From: Chloroflexota bacterium
GTDB taxonomy: Bacteria > Chloroflexota > Anaerolineae > UBA4142
Assembly (NCBI GenBank): GCA_016223105.1
Contig: JACRPR010000067.1
Location: 1-41,695, forward strand
Direction of reading: 5' to 3'
Length of the DNA stretch: 41,695 nucleotides
This document shows positions 1 through 8,959 of the stretch, piece by piece (position 1 is the stretch's first letter; each line of letters opens with the position of its first letter). The notes under the pieces are model-generated. The model did no database searches and had not been told where the DNA came from. It saw nothing but the letters and a program-made list of their open reading frames with translations. The translations under genes and the position numbers were made by a program.

Positions 1-1437
1 CATAAATTTTGAACGGCGTTGCAAATAGCGATCATCTTCCGGCAAGTGCATCGTGTAACCGAGCGCCATCCCGCGCGAAATGATCGAAACCTTGTGCACC
101 GGATCGCAGTTCGGCCACATTCGCATCACACGCGCATGCCCGGCATCGTGATACGCCATGATCCGCTTTTCTTCTTCCTTGATCAAACGACTCTTGCGTT
201 CGGGACCCGCCACCACTTTTTCGATCGACTCTTGCAGTTCCTTCATCTCGATCGCTTTTTTATTGCGCCGCGCGGAAACAATCGCGGCTTCGTTCACCAG
301 GTTCTCAATGTCCGCGCCGGAAAAACCGGGCGTCTGTTTCGCGATCAAACCGAAATCCACATCGTCCGCGACCGGCTTGCCTTTGACATGCACTTGGAGA
401 ATTTGTTTGCGCCCGTTCATATCCGGGCGATCCAAAATCACGCGTCGATCAAAACGCCCGGGACGCATCAATGCCGGATCGAGAATATCCGGGCGATTCG
501 TCGCCGCGACGATGATCACGTTCGTGTCGGTGTCAAAGCCGTCCATCTCGACCAGGATTTGATTGAGCGTTTGCTCGCGCTCGTCGTGCGAACCGCCTAG
601 CCCCGCGCCGCGATGCCGACCGACCGCGTCGATCTCATCCACGAACACGATGCACGGTGAATTGCGTTTCGCTTGATCGAACAGATCGCGCACGCGCGAC
701 GCACCAACGCCGACGAACATTTCGACAAACTCGGAACCGCTGATCGAAAAGAATGGCACGTTCGCTTCGCCCGCGACTGCGCGCGCGAGCAAGGTCTTGC
801 CGGTGCCCGGCGGTCCGACGAGCAGAACGCCTTTCGGAATGCGCGCGCCGAGCGCGGTAAATTTTTCCGGCTCTTTCAAAAACTCAACGACTTCGGCGAG
901 TTCGGATTTGGCTTCATCCACGCCCGCGACATCCGCGAAGGTTACGGTCGGCTTGTCGCCGGAAAACATCCGCGCGCGTGATTTGCCGAACGCCATCGCT
1001 TGATTGTTGCCGCTCTGCGCCTGACGCATCAAAAAGAAAAACAGCGCGCCGATAAAAATCAACGGCAGGAATCCGCTGAGGATCGTGATGATGTCGCCCC
1101 ATTGCGTCGGCTGTTCGTACACGATATCGGTCGCGCTGATTCTTTCCGGCGACACACCGAGGTTCTTGAGCGTTTCTTCGATGCTGACTTCGCGACTCGA
1201 TTTGTTCGTAACGACGGTCGTGCCATCGCGATAGGTTACGTTCAACGTCGAACCATTCGCGGAAACTTTACGCACATTGCCCAGTTCAATGTCCTGGGCG
1301 ATTTTACTGATCGGCACCGGGTTGGGCTGGCGCGGTTGTTGAAAAATGCCAAAGCCCAACGCGACTATCGCGACCAAAATCAACAGGTAGATAAACCCGT
1401 TGCGAAACCACTGATTCGGATTCGAATTCGAATTCAT
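1..1437 (-). CDS. ftsH: ATP-dependent zinc metalloprotease FtsH (C-terminus beyond window)
   Basis: Membrane-anchored AAA+ protease that extracts and degrades membrane and short-lived cytosolic proteins. Only the first 479 codons are inside the window. In order: N-terminal membrane helix (about residues 11-27), periplasmic segment, second helix (about 113-131), AAA domain with Walker A GPPGTGKT (about 208-215), pore motif FVGVGA, Walker [10 protein letters not shown] and second region of homology (NRPDILDP...RPGRFDRR), then the start of the peptidase domain. The zinc motif reads HDAGH (residues 430-434, bases 136-150) instead of the family HEAGH, so the catalytic Glu is Asp. The surrounding sequence ([23 protein letters not shown]) is ordinary FtsH. 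The ATG at 1437 has GAGGAA upstream. An extended -10 lies at 1500-1505 and a hairpin in the leader. Confidence 0.96.
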   Translation of the reverse strand, partial: MNSNSNPNQWFRNGFIYLLILVAIVALGFGIFQQPRQPNPVPISKIAQDIELGNVRKVSANGSTLNVTYRDGTTVVTNKSSREVSIEETLKNLGVSPERISATDIVYEQPTQWGDIITILSGFLPLIFIGALFFFLMRQAQSGNNQAMAFGKSRARMFSGDKPTVTFADVAGVDEAKSELAEVVEFLKEPEKFTALGARIPKGVLLVGPPGTGKTLLARAVAGEANVPFFSISGSEFVEMFVGVGASRVRDLFDQAKRNSPCIVFVDEIDAVGRHRGAGLGGSHDEREQTLNQILVEMDGFDTDTNVIIVAATNRPDILDPALMRPGRFDRRVILDRPDMNGRKQILQVHVKGKPVADDVDFGLIAKQTPGFSGADIENLVNEAAIVSARRNKKAIEMKELQESIEKVVAGPERKSRLIKEEEKRIMAYHDAGHARVMRMWPNCDPVHKVSIISRGMALGYTMHLPEDDRYLQRRSKFM

Positions 1438-1461
1438 TCGTTCCTCGCTTGATTTGGTAGA

Positions 1462-1493
1462 GACCCTAAGGGTTTCTAAAAACCCTTAGGGTC
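1462..1493. repeat. 14-bp perfect hairpin in the ftsH leader
   Basis: Arms 1462-1475 and 1480-1493 pair perfectly around a 4-nt loop (GACCCTAAGGGTTT and its complement). The hairpin lies between the -10 at 1500-1505 and the ftsH start, so it would be in the 5' UTR. No T-run follows on the minus strand. It belongs to the same family as the hairpins at 16114-16148 and 34475-34501. Confidence 0.8.
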
Positions 1494-1499
1494 TTCTGC

Positions 1500-1505
1500 A
1501 TTATA
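1500..1505 (-). promoter_or_regulatory. Extended -10 promoter of ftsH
   Basis: Minus strand reads TGC TATAAT, a consensus -10 with the extended TGn element. No convincing -35 is present at 16-18 nt. The start codon is about 60 nt downstream, with the hairpin in between. Confidence 0.6.
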
Positions 1506-1571
1506 GCAGAATTCAGACAATTAGAAAAGTCGAATTTCGTTCTTGGGTGTGCGTCACGATTTGGGTGACAC

Positions 1572-1599
1572 GTAGGGGCGAAGCATGCTTCGCCCCTAC
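1572..1599. repeat. 28-bp perfect palindrome, REP-like
   Basis: GTAGGGGCGAAGCATGCTTCG... reads identically on both strands over 28 bp. It lies between dinG (stop at 1603) and ftsH. A second, longer-looped member with the same GTAGGGGCGA(A/G)GCAT core is at 12517-12565, so this is a dispersed element that may also stop transcription from dinG. Confidence 0.8.
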
Positions 1600-1602
1600 C
1601 AA

Positions 1603-4437
1603 CTACGAACCGTTGATCCACTTGGTCGCGAACGCCGGCATTTCTTTCAACGGTCCTTGAAACTTGGAGACCGGCGGAAGCGACGCGAGAAAAATGCGTC
1701 CATAATTTTTCGTGAGCACGCGTTTGTCGAGCACGACGACGACGCCGCGATCCGTTTTCGTGCGAATCAACCGACCAAAGCCCTGGCGAAAACGCAGAAC
1801 CGCTTCCGGCACCGCGTACTGCGCGAACGAATCGTCGAACGTTTCACTGCGCGCCGCGAAAATCGGATCACTCGGCACGCTGAACGGCAACCGCGCGATT
1901 ACCAAACACGAGAGCGCGTCGCCCGCGACATCTACGCCTTCCCAGAACGAACGCGTGCCGAATAGCACCGTGCGCGCTTGCGTCTTGAAGGTTTCGAGCA
2001 CTTGCTTGCGCGAGCCGTCGAGATTTTGCGCGAGGACGACGATGCCGTCTTCTTCGAGCGGACGCGAAATCGCGCGATACGTATTTTGCAATTGCGCGTG
2101 CGAGGTGAACAATGCCATCGCGCGGCCCTCGGTCGCGCGGAACAATTCGATCAACGCGGCTTCGACCGATTTTTGATAATTGGGCTGACCCGGTTCCGGC
2201 AAATCGGTCGGCACGAAAATCGCCGCCGCGCTTTTGTAATCGAACGGCGAGCCGACCGCGAGTTCGTTCGCCCAATCGCCGATGCCGAGTCGCGATTTGA
2301 TGTGCGTAAATTTTTTGTCCACGCACATTGTCGCGGACGTGAGAATCACCGATTGCTTTCCGGCGAATAATTGTTTTTGCAACATCTCGCCGACGTACAA
2401 CGGCGCGACGTGCAACGACACATCCTCATTTTTCTTGCCGATGTTGACCCAGTAAATTCCATTCGCTTGCGGTTTCGTGATCAACGCTTCGAGCGCGCCG
2501 CGCGTTTCGCTGAGCCGCCGCATCGCGAACGACAACTCGGTTTGCAAATCGGGATAACTTGGAATTTCGTACTCGTCGAGATCGTCCCACGCTTTGTAAA
2601 TTTTATCCAAGCCGTCGCGCGTCTTGGTGAGGCGCGCGCCAAACTCATCCCACGCGATTTCAATCGCGCTCCATTCCGGTTGCGCGCGCCGCGCCGCGGT
2701 CAAACGCAATTGCCGGTCGTAATTGCTGTCGGACGATTCGCCCGGCAATTGATCCTGGCGCGCGATGAAATTTTCGAGCGCGGTGAAAAAATCGTACACG
2801 CCGCGCCCGGCGTGATCCACATCTTGCGCGACATCGCTGAAAATATTTTGCGCGTCGCGTTTATATTGCGCCGGCACATCAGAATTGCGGAGCGCGCCGG
2901 CGAGACTGCCGATCAATCCGCCGCGCTCGTTCGCAAAGCCGCGCAACATCGCTTCCAAACTCGAACGCGACGCTTCGAACGCGAGCGCATCGGTCGCGCG
3001 CGCTTCGAGGTGATGCGCCTCGTCCACGATGAGGTATACGTGTTCCGGCAAAACCCGGTTTTCGGTCGCCATATCCGAAAGCAAGAGCGCGTGATTGACG
3101 ATGACGATGTGCGCGCCTTCCGCTTTTTCGCGCGCGCGATAAAAGAAACATTTATTTTCCTGACGCAACGCACAATGTTGCGGCGCGCAATGATCCTGGT
3201 CACTGCTCAACTGCGACCACACCGCATTCTCCGCGCCCATCAAACGCAATTCCGCGTTGTCGCCGGTGGTCGTCGAAGGCAACCACGCAAGTGTTTTTGC
3301 CAGGACGCGCGCTTGATCGGTCGTTAGTTTATCGTTTTTGCGAAACGCGTCGAGCCGACGGCGGCACAAATAATTTGCGCGCCCCTTGAGCAGAGCGGCT
3401 TTGAATTCGAGCGGCAAAACATTTCGCAGATCCGGAATATCTTTCTCAAAAAGTTGATCTTGCAAATTGATCGTCGCGGTCGAAATGACGATGCGCTGAT
3501 TATTTTGCGCGCCCCAATAAATCGCGGGGAGCAAATACGCGAGCGATTTGCCGGTGCCCGTGCCGGCTTCCGCCAGCACGGTCGCGCCGTCGTTGAACGC
3601 GTGCGCGACCGCGCGCAACATTTCGATCTGTTGCGCGCGATGCTCGTAGCCGGGAAAATGCTCGGCGAACGCGCCGGCGGGTTCGAGCAAATGCGCGAGC
3701 GCGTCCACGTCGAGCGGGTCTTGATGCGTTTTCGGTTTAAGCGGTTGCTCTTTGGGATCGCGCGAAAAAATCAAGCCGAGCGTTTCATCGCCCAGCCCGC
3801 CCTTGGCGGCGAGTTGCGCGCCAATCGAGCCGGGTGCGAACGCGGTGCGCGCGTGATCGCGCAGTAAATCCTGGAACGCGAATTTCAACGCCCAGTCCGC
3901 CTTGTCGCCGATGCGCGCGATTTCTTGAATGATTTTTTGATCGAGTCGCCCGGCGCGTTGCAAGAGCGCGTTGAACAACGCCGCCGCGGCGCGCGCATCT
4001 TCGAGCGCGCGATGGCGCGTCGGAAACGCGATGCCGAGTTCGTCCATCAACTTGCCGAGCGAATAGCGCGACGCGTACGGCATCAAGATACACGCGAGTT
4101 CGAATGTGTCGAGCGCGGCGGACGCGGTGAACCCGGTGCGCTGAAGAAATCCGAGATCGAACGCGATGTTGTGACCGACAACCGGATTTTCGCCGATGAA
4201 ACGTTTGAGCGTCGGCGTGACCGAAAACAACGACGGCGCGCGTTCGACTTCTTCGCTTGTGATGCCGGTGAGCCGTTCGATTTTGCGCGGTAACGCGCGA
4301 CCTGGGTTGACGAGCGACGACCAGGTATCGAGAACGTCATCGCCGCGAAATTTTACCGCGCCGATTTCGATGATCGCGTCGCGGTCGGCGTTCAGTCCGG
4401 TTGTTTCAATGTCGAGGGCAATGTAGATGCGGGGCAT
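1603..4437 (-). CDS. dinG: DnaQ-exonuclease/DinG-type helicase fusion
   Basis: Superfamily 2 XPD/DinG-type DNA helicase with an N-terminal DEDD exonuclease, about 944 residues from the chosen start. The exonuclease opens with ALDIETTGLN and continues to about residue 165. The helicase has Walker A GTGTGKS, a DEAH box (VDEAHHLE) and motif VI RQGFGRLIR. Four cysteines (NYLC, then DHC, QHC, NKC) match the Fe-S cluster domain of XPD/DinG enzymes. The ATG at 4437 (MPRIYIALD) is preferred. An in-frame ATG at 4512 would add 25 residues encoded by the intergenic heptamer repeat. Neither start has a good Shine-Dalgarno. Likely role: repair or R-loop/G4 processing, as known for DinG. Confidence 0.93.
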   Translation of the reverse strand: MPRIYIALDIETTGLNADRDAIIEIGAVKFRGDDVLDTWSSLVNPGRALPRKIERLTGITSEEVERAPSLFSVTPTLKRFIGENPVVGHNIAFDLGFLQRTGFTASAALDTFELACILMPYASRYSLGKLMDELGIAFPTRHRALEDARAAAALFNALLQRAGRLDQKIIQEIARIGDKADWALKFAFQDLLRDHARTAFAPGSIGAQLAAKGGLGDETLGLIFSRDPKEQPLKPKTHQDPLDVDALAHLLEPAGAFAEHFPGYEHRAQQIEMLRAVAHAFNDGATVLAEAGTGTGKSLAYLLPAIYWGAQNNQRIVISTATINLQDQLFEKDIPDLRNVLPLEFKAALLKGRANYLCRRRLDAFRKNDKLTTDQARVLAKTLAWLPSTTTGDNAELRLMGAENAVWSQLSSDQDHCAPQHCALRQENKCFFYRAREKAEGAHIVIVNHALLLSDMATENRVLPEHVYLIVDEAHHLEARATDALAFEASRSSLEAMLRGFANERGGLIGSLAGALRNSDVPAQYKRDAQNIFSDVAQDVDHAGRGVYDFFTALENFIARQDQLPGESSDSNYDRQLRLTAARRAQPEWSAIEIAWDEFGARLTKTRDGLDKIYKAWDDLDEYEIPSYPDLQTELSFAMRRLSETRGALEALITKPQANGIYWVNIGKKNEDVSLHVAPLYVGEMLQKQLFAGKQSVILTSATMCVDKKFTHIKSRLGIGDWANELAVGSPFDYKSAAAIFVPTDLPEPGQPNYQKSVEAALIELFRATEGRAMALFTSHAQLQNTYRAISRPLEEDGIVVLAQNLDGSRKQVLETFKTQARTVLFGTRSFWEGVDVAGDALSCLVIARLPFSVPSDPIFAARSETFDDSFAQYAVPEAVLRFRQGFGRLIRTKTDRGVVVVLDKRVLTKNYGRIFLASLPPVSKFQGPLKEMPAFATKWINGS

Positions 4438-4484
4438 GCGGGGCTTTCTAGGAGAGAAATTTTGGGAAAGAAATTGAGCGATTA

Positions 4485-4530
4485 GAGATTGGAGATTAGG
4501 GATTGCATCCAATCTCTAATCTCCAATCTC
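4485..4530. repeat. Heptamer-repeat hairpin (AATCTCC family)
   Basis: Arms 4485-4505 and 4510-4530 pair at 20 of 21 positions around CATC. Both are made of degenerate 7-nt units (GGAGATT / GAGATTA). Related units occur at 4927-4960, 39272-39292 and 40740-40767. Confidence 0.75.
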
Positions 4531-4537
4531 CAATCTC

Positions 4538-4565
4538 ATTCTAGCACGATTCGCACTAGACGCAA
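4538..4565 (-). promoter_or_regulatory. Candidate promoter of dinG
   Basis: Minus strand: TTGCGT (4565-4560), 16-nt spacer, TAGAAT (4543-4538) with TGC just upstream. The transcript would begin near 4531 and run through the heptamer hairpin before dinG. Confidence 0.5.
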
Positions 4566-4566
4566 A

Positions 4567-4923
4567 TTATTCTTTGGGCGTCGGTTTGTTCGCGTCGTCA
4601 ATCGCGCGTTGAATTTGGTCGTTAAGTGCGCGCACGCCTTTGGCAAGTCCGCGCGCAATATCTTCGGTCGCGCCGCTCTGCTTGAACGAATCGGCGGCTT
4701 GCTTGACTTGCGCGCCGACATTTTTTACGTGCTCGTCTTCCTTCGCCGATTTGATCGCGCGGTCCACATTTTCGCCGAGGTCTTTCATCGCTTGTGAAAC
4801 CTGGCGTTCAAATTCTCTCGTCTGCGGATGATCGCGCGCGACCTGCAACAAGGTTTTGATCCGCTCGCCCAAATCGCGCAGTTCTTGCGCGAGATCAAAT
4901 TCCTGGGTTGGTTGCTCGCTCAT
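4567..4923 (-). CDS. Small amphipathic-helix protein, unknown function
   Basis: 118 residues, highly charged, predicted almost wholly helical from its heptad-like spacing of hydrophobic residues (VSQAMKDLGENVDRAI, VGAQVKQAADSF). No signal peptide or membrane helix. ATG at 4923 chosen (MSEQPTQEF); two upstream codons with TTG are not needed. It sits between dinG and the DinB-like gene on the same strand, flanked by heptamer repeats on both sides. I do not recognise a family; the composition resembles small stress-associated or membrane-surface helical proteins, but that is only resemblance. Confidence 0.7.
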   Translation of the reverse strand: MSEQPTQEFDLAQELRDLGERIKTLLQVARDHPQTREFERQVSQAMKDLGENVDRAIKSAKEDEHVKNVGAQVKQAADSFKQSGATEDIARGLAKGVRALNDQIQRAIDDANKPTPKE

Positions 4924-4946
4924 TTTCAATCTCCAATCTCTAATCT

Positions 4947-5417
4947 CTAAATCTCATTCAACCGCGCGTGCCGGTTTTCCCACAATTGGCGCGTCAATGC
5001 CATTTGCCCGATGTGTTCGTTGTAATGTTCGACGATGTGCAAAATGCACCAGCGCACGGTTTGTTGATGCGCCGCGTCGCCGCGCAGCGCGTCCAACTCC
5101 TGCGCGGTCAGGCGCGCGAGAATTTCCTGGCTCAAGAGCGCGACTTGAGCGTACGTCAATTGCAATGTCGCGATGTTTTCCGCCAGCGCGCGAAATTCCG
5201 CGTCGCGATCGCGCGTGATCGATTGCGCGCCGACCTCTTGATGAATCCACCGCCGTTCCGCGCCGAGGCAATGCGTCGCCAATGCAAACAGCGAATTGCT
5301 TGCGTCCGGCGTCGGTCGCCAATTCAGCGCGGCGTGATCCAGCCCTTGCAAAATTTTCCAAACGCGCGCGCGCGCGTCGTTCAACAAATCGAGATATGTT
5401 TTTGTTTCGTTCGACAT
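4947..5417 (-). CDS. DinB-like four-helix-bundle protein
   Basis: 156 residues, the usual DinB/YfiT size. Three histidines are placed as expected for the metal site: one in the second helix (ALATHCLGAER) and two near the C-terminus (HIVEHYNEHIGQM). Members are metal-binding bundles, some acting as thiol-dependent transferases; the substrate cannot be told. ATG at 5417 (MSNETKTYL) has GGGGAAAAA before it. A longer frame to 5471 runs into the palindromic repeat and is rejected. The last codons are encoded by heptamer repeat sequence. Confidence 0.85.
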   Translation of the reverse strand: MSNETKTYLDLLNDARARVWKILQGLDHAALNWRPTPDASNSLFALATHCLGAERRWIHQEVGAQSITRDRDAEFRALAENIATLQLTYAQVALLSQEILARLTAQELDALRGDAAHQQTVRWCILHIVEHYNEHIGQMALTRQLWENRHARLNEI

Positions 5418-5429
5418 TTTTTCCCCGCG

Positions 5430-5499
5430 TTGTAGCATAGCCCCTTGTGGGCGTTGAATGTGTGCAAGCATTGATCGCCCACAAGGGGCTATGCTACAA
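5430..5499. repeat. 24-bp perfect inverted repeat
   Basis: Arms 5430-5453 and 5476-5499 (TTGTAGCATAGCCCCTTGTG...) are exact complements with a 22-nt loop. It fills the gap between the receiver-GGDEF gene and the DinB-like gene. It resembles a non-autonomous REP/MITE element and may also act as a terminator for the upstream gene. Confidence 0.85.
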
Positions 5500-5506
5500 A
5501 TTCCGG

Positions 5507-6415
5507 TTATCCAATCTCCACGCGATTTTTACCGGCGTGTTTCGCGCGGTCGAGCGCGTTCTCGGCTTTGCCCAAAAGCGCGAGATTTTCGGTGAGGTCG
5601 TTGCCCGGCACGCTCGCCACACCGACGCTGACTGTTACATGCAAATTCAATTTCTCCAAAACAAAATGTTGTTCGGAAATTTTCTTGACAACGCGTTGCG
5701 CGAGTTCGCGCGCGCCTTGCGCGTCAATCTGCGGCGCGAGAATCGCAAAATCCTGCGTGTCGCACCGTCCGATCACATCCGCCAAGCGCGTCAATTTTTT
5801 GAGATGCTCCGCAATTTCGATCAACACCGCATCGCCGGTAACGATCCCATAATCGCGATTAATGTCGTTGAGATTGTCCACGTCCACGAGCAAAACCGCG
5901 AGCGGAATTTGATAGCGCGAACTGCGCGCGGCTTCGTACGCGAGCCGATGCATAAAATAACGCCGGTGATAGGCGCGGGTGAGCGGATCGAGCAACGCGA
6001 GCATCCACGCGTTTTCGGACTCGACGCGCGTTTCATTGGCGCGCGCCCCGTTCGCGCGATGCGCCGCGAGCATCGCTTGAACGCGCGCCGCGTCGAACGG
6101 CGCGAGCAAAGATTCGGTATACGGCAAATGCGCGTCGGCGACGGTGCGTGCTTCGGCTTGGTTCTCGGCGAGGAAAATGATCGGCAGGTTCATCGTCGGG
6201 GTGATCGCGCGCAACGCGCGCGCGACCTCCAACCCGGCGAGATGCGCGAGTCGCACGCTAAGAAAAATCGCGCTGGGTTGTTGATCCAATGCCAGGTCTA
6301 CCGCTTCCAAACCGTCTTGCGCGGTGAGAATGGAATACTTGTTGCCATTGAACATTTTTCGGATCGCGTCCAGCGTTACCTGGTTGTTGGATACGATCAA
6401 AATTTTCTGTGCCAT
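5507..6415 (-). CDS. Degenerate receiver domain fused to degenerate GGDEF domain
   Basis: 302 residues. The N-terminal ~120 residues have a receiver fold pattern (ILIVSNN...IFLSVRLAHLAGLE...LLAPFD), but the acidic pair, the phospho-acceptor Asp (Ser here) and the conserved Lys are all replaced. The C-terminal domain starts DPLTRAYHRRYF and keeps DVDNLNDINRDYG...GDAVL, but the active-site signature is CDTQDF instead of GGDEF. The usual diguanylate cyclase activity and phospho-regulation are therefore unlikely; a binding or scaffolding role is inferred. ATG at 6415 has GAGGAAG. It begins 7 bp after the nucleotidyltransferase stop, so the two are probably co-transcribed. Confidence 0.9.
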   Translation of the reverse strand: MAQKILIVSNNQVTLDAIRKMFNGNKYSILTAQDGLEAVDLALDQQPSAIFLSVRLAHLAGLEVARALRAITPTMNLPIIFLAENQAEARTVADAHLPYTESLLAPFDAARVQAMLAAHRANGARANETRVESENAWMLALLDPLTRAYHRRYFMHRLAYEAARSSRYQIPLAVLLVDVDNLNDINRDYGIVTGDAVLIEIAEHLKKLTRLADVIGRCDTQDFAILAPQIDAQGARELAQRVVKKISEQHFVLEKLNLHVTVSVGVASVPGNDLTENLALLGKAENALDRAKHAGKNRVEIG

Positions 6416-6422
6416 TGCTTCC

Positions 6423-8951
6423 TCACTTGCCAATAAACTGACGCACGAACGTTTCTGCTTGCGCGCGCGTTGAAATAATCCCATCGAGACGCGCCGCGCG
6501 CAAGCGCGTCAAAATGTCGCGATACGCCGGACCCGGCGCGAGCCCCATTTGTTTCAAATCTTCGCCGGTGAGTTCCGGCGCGACTGCGCGCCAGTGCACG
6601 CGAAAATCGGCGACGCGTTCGCGCACGCAATCGTCATCGCACGCGATTGCAAAAATCGCGAGCGCGGTATCGGAATAATCCGCGAGCAAATGATCCACCC
6701 GGCTCGGCATCAGCGCGTCGGCGGCGAGCGGCGCGGCAACCTCGCCGCGCAACGCGAGCGTCTGGCGCAAAATTTCCGTGTCCGCGCGCGCGAGTTTCAG
6801 CCGTTGCGCCAATTCGCCGGTTTGAATCTGCGTGAACCGATAAACCAGGATGCCGAAAAACATAATCGGCTCGCTCGTGAGTTCGCGCGCGGCGCGAAAT
6901 TTTCCGGCGTGCCACGCGGTAAATTCCAAGTGCGGCAAGATCGCGCGCAGAACACCGAGCGCGTCCAAGCGCGCCATCGCTTTATCCGGCTCCGCCTCGC
7001 GAAAAATCAAATTCAATTCGTGGCGCAAGCGTTCGCCGCTGACGCGATGCAACGTCGCGTGCGCGTCGCCGATCAACTCGGCGGTGCGCGTTTCGATTTT
7101 GAAACCAAAGCGTTGTTCAAACCGCGCGGCGCGCAAAATGCGCGTCGGGTCTTCGATGAAACTTAAACTGTGCAGAACGCGAATAATGCCGCGTTGCAAA
7201 TCTTGTTCGCCGCCGAACGGATCGAGCAATTGTCCAAAGCGCGCCGGGTCGAGACCGATCGCGAGCGTGTTGATCGTAAAATCGCGGCGGCGCAAATCTT
7301 GTTTGATCGAACTGCGCTCGACTTCGGGCAGTGCGGAGGGGTGCGCGTAAAATTCGGTGCGCGCGGTCGTGAAATCGAGCGATTCAAGCGCGGCGAACGG
7401 TTTTTCGAGAATCCATTTCGCGGTGCCAAAACGCGTGTGCGTGTGGACGCGTCCGCCGTGAATGTGCGCGAGGCGTTTTGCGAGCGCGATCGCATCGCCC
7501 TCCGCGACCAGGTCGAGATCGAGATTCGGTTGATTGAGCAGTAAATCGCGCACGAAACCGCCGACGACGTACAAACTAAAACCGAGTTCGTGCGCCACCG
7601 CGCCGGCATCGCGCACGAGCGCGAGCAATTCGCGCGGCAACCAGCGTTCGAGCCGCATTGCCATTTCGGTCGCGCGGCGCGCGCGCGTAACGCCGAACGG
7701 TCGGATCAAATCGGTGCGCGTAACGATTCCTAGAATTTTTTTGCCGCGCACGACCGGGACTTGGCCCACGTCCGACTCGATCATCCGCGCGCGCAATTTT
7801 TCGAGCGAATCGTCCGGCGCAACTGCGACCGGTTTTCGCATCACGGTTTTCACCGGCGCATCGCCGAGTTGGTGATGCAGGGCGCGATCAATTTCGCGGC
7901 GCGTGAGAATGCCGACGAGTTTATCCGCGCGCGCGACCGGCACGCCTTCGTGTCCGTACCGATTCATCAACGCGGCGGCATCGGCAATCGTCGCGCTCGG
8001 CTCGATGGTGCGGACGCCAAACGACATTACATCGCGCACGCTGAGCGCGGGCGCGAGCGACGCTTTCAGCCATTTCAATAATTTCGATTTGACGCCGCGC
8101 AAGGTCGCATCGCGAATCAATGCCGCCGCGGCTTTGCTGTGTCCGCCGCCGCCGAATTGTTCCGCGAGCGCGGCGACATCAATCCCGGCGTGATCGGAAC
8201 GCGCGACGAGTTGAATGTGATCGTCCATTTGCACCAGGACGAAAAGCGCGGCGGGATCGTACAACTCGCGTAGTTGATGCGCGAGCGTGGAAATTTCTTC
8301 GACATACGCGGACGCGCGCACGGCGGCAATCGCGATCGCGTGCCCGGCAATTGCGCGCGTTTCGATCTGTTCGAGCAGTTGGTGATACAATTTGCGTTGC
8401 GCGGCATTGAGCGGGTGATGCAAAAAATCGTTGGCAATGGCGAGGTTCGCGCCTTGCTCCAACAGAAACGCGACGGCGCGCGCATCGCGCGCGGTCGTCG
8501 TGGTGTACGCGAGCGAGCCGGTGTCTTCGTAAATGCCGAGGAGTAACAGCGTCGCTTCGATCTCGGTGAGCGCGAGATTGCGTTCACTGATGTCTTCGAC
8601 GAACAAGGTCGTCGTCGCGCCGGCTTCGCTCCCGGCAAAGGTCATTCCTGGTTTGAGGTCACGCGTGAGCGGATGATGATCCACGAAACGAATGTGCGTG
8701 TCGCGATGCAACCCGCGCGCGGACGGAATGCCTTGCGTATCCACGACGAGAATTTCGCGCCAGTGTTGGCGCGGCAAATCTTCGGCGCGCGTGAACGCGA
8801 GCGCATCGGCGTAGAGCGCGCAAAATTCGCGCGCGTTCGCGTTGAGGCGGCGCGGCAACACTGCGAGCGCGTGCGGATAAATTTTTTGCGCGCCGAGCAA
8901 GGAAGCCAGCGCGTCGAAATCGGCATTTTCGTGCGTGAGGATCGCGTCCAT
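6423..8951 (-). CDS. cca: DHH-CBS-CBS-poly(A) polymerase family tRNA nucleotidyltransferase
   Basis: 842 residues. N-terminal DHH phosphoesterase domain (HENADFDALAS, VVDTQG, VDHHPLT) with DHHA1 signature GGGGHSKAAAALI; two CBS domains (about 305-425; RDVMSFGVRTIEP, VKTVMRKPVAV); then a class II nucleotidyltransferase (YVVGGFVRDLLL, LDLDLV, RRDFTINTLA, DPFGGEQDL, EDPTRILRAARF). Enzymes of this layout repair or complete tRNA 3' CCA; some bacteria split CC- and A-adding activities, and which one applies is not decidable. None of the tRNA sequences at 35758-36393 encodes CCA, so such an activity is needed. A TATAAT ends about 9 nt before the ATG, so the mRNA may be leaderless. Confidence 0.93.
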   Translation of the reverse strand: MDAILTHENADFDALASLLGAQKIYPHALAVLPRRLNANAREFCALYADALAFTRAEDLPRQHWREILVVDTQGIPSARGLHRDTHIRFVDHHPLTRDLKPGMTFAGSEAGATTTLFVEDISERNLALTEIEATLLLLGIYEDTGSLAYTTTTARDARAVAFLLEQGANLAIANDFLHHPLNAAQRKLYHQLLEQIETRAIAGHAIAIAAVRASAYVEEISTLAHQLRELYDPAALFVLVQMDDHIQLVARSDHAGIDVAALAEQFGGGGHSKAAAALIRDATLRGVKSKLLKWLKASLAPALSVRDVMSFGVRTIEPSATIADAAALMNRYGHEGVPVARADKLVGILTRREIDRALHHQLGDAPVKTVMRKPVAVAPDDSLEKLRARMIESDVGQVPVVRGKKILGIVTRTDLIRPFGVTRARRATEMAMRLERWLPRELLALVRDAGAVAHELGFSLYVVGGFVRDLLLNQPNLDLDLVAEGDAIALAKRLAHIHGGRVHTHTRFGTAKWILEKPFAALESLDFTTARTEFYAHPSALPEVERSSIKQDLRRRDFTINTLAIGLDPARFGQLLDPFGGEQDLQRGIIRVLHSLSFIEDPTRILRAARFEQRFGFKIETRTAELIGDAHATLHRVSGERLRHELNLIFREAEPDKAMARLDALGVLRAILPHLEFTAWHAGKFRAARELTSEPIMFFGILVYRFTQIQTGELAQRLKLARADTEILRQTLALRGEVAAPLAADALMPSRVDHLLADYSDTALAIFAIACDDDCVRERVADFRVHWRAVAPELTGEDLKQMGLAPGPAYRDILTRLRAARLDGIISTRAQAETFVRQFIGK

Positions 8952-8959
8952 CGGGCGGG

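Noticed and set aside
2371..3327. 318-codon plus-strand open frame opposite dinG
   Set aside because: It is the complement of a well-supported helicase; high GC and CGCG codons keep antisense frames open.
4438..4512. Longer dinG start at 4512
   Set aside because: The 25 added residues are encoded by the intergenic heptamer repeat and precede the natural start of the exonuclease fold.
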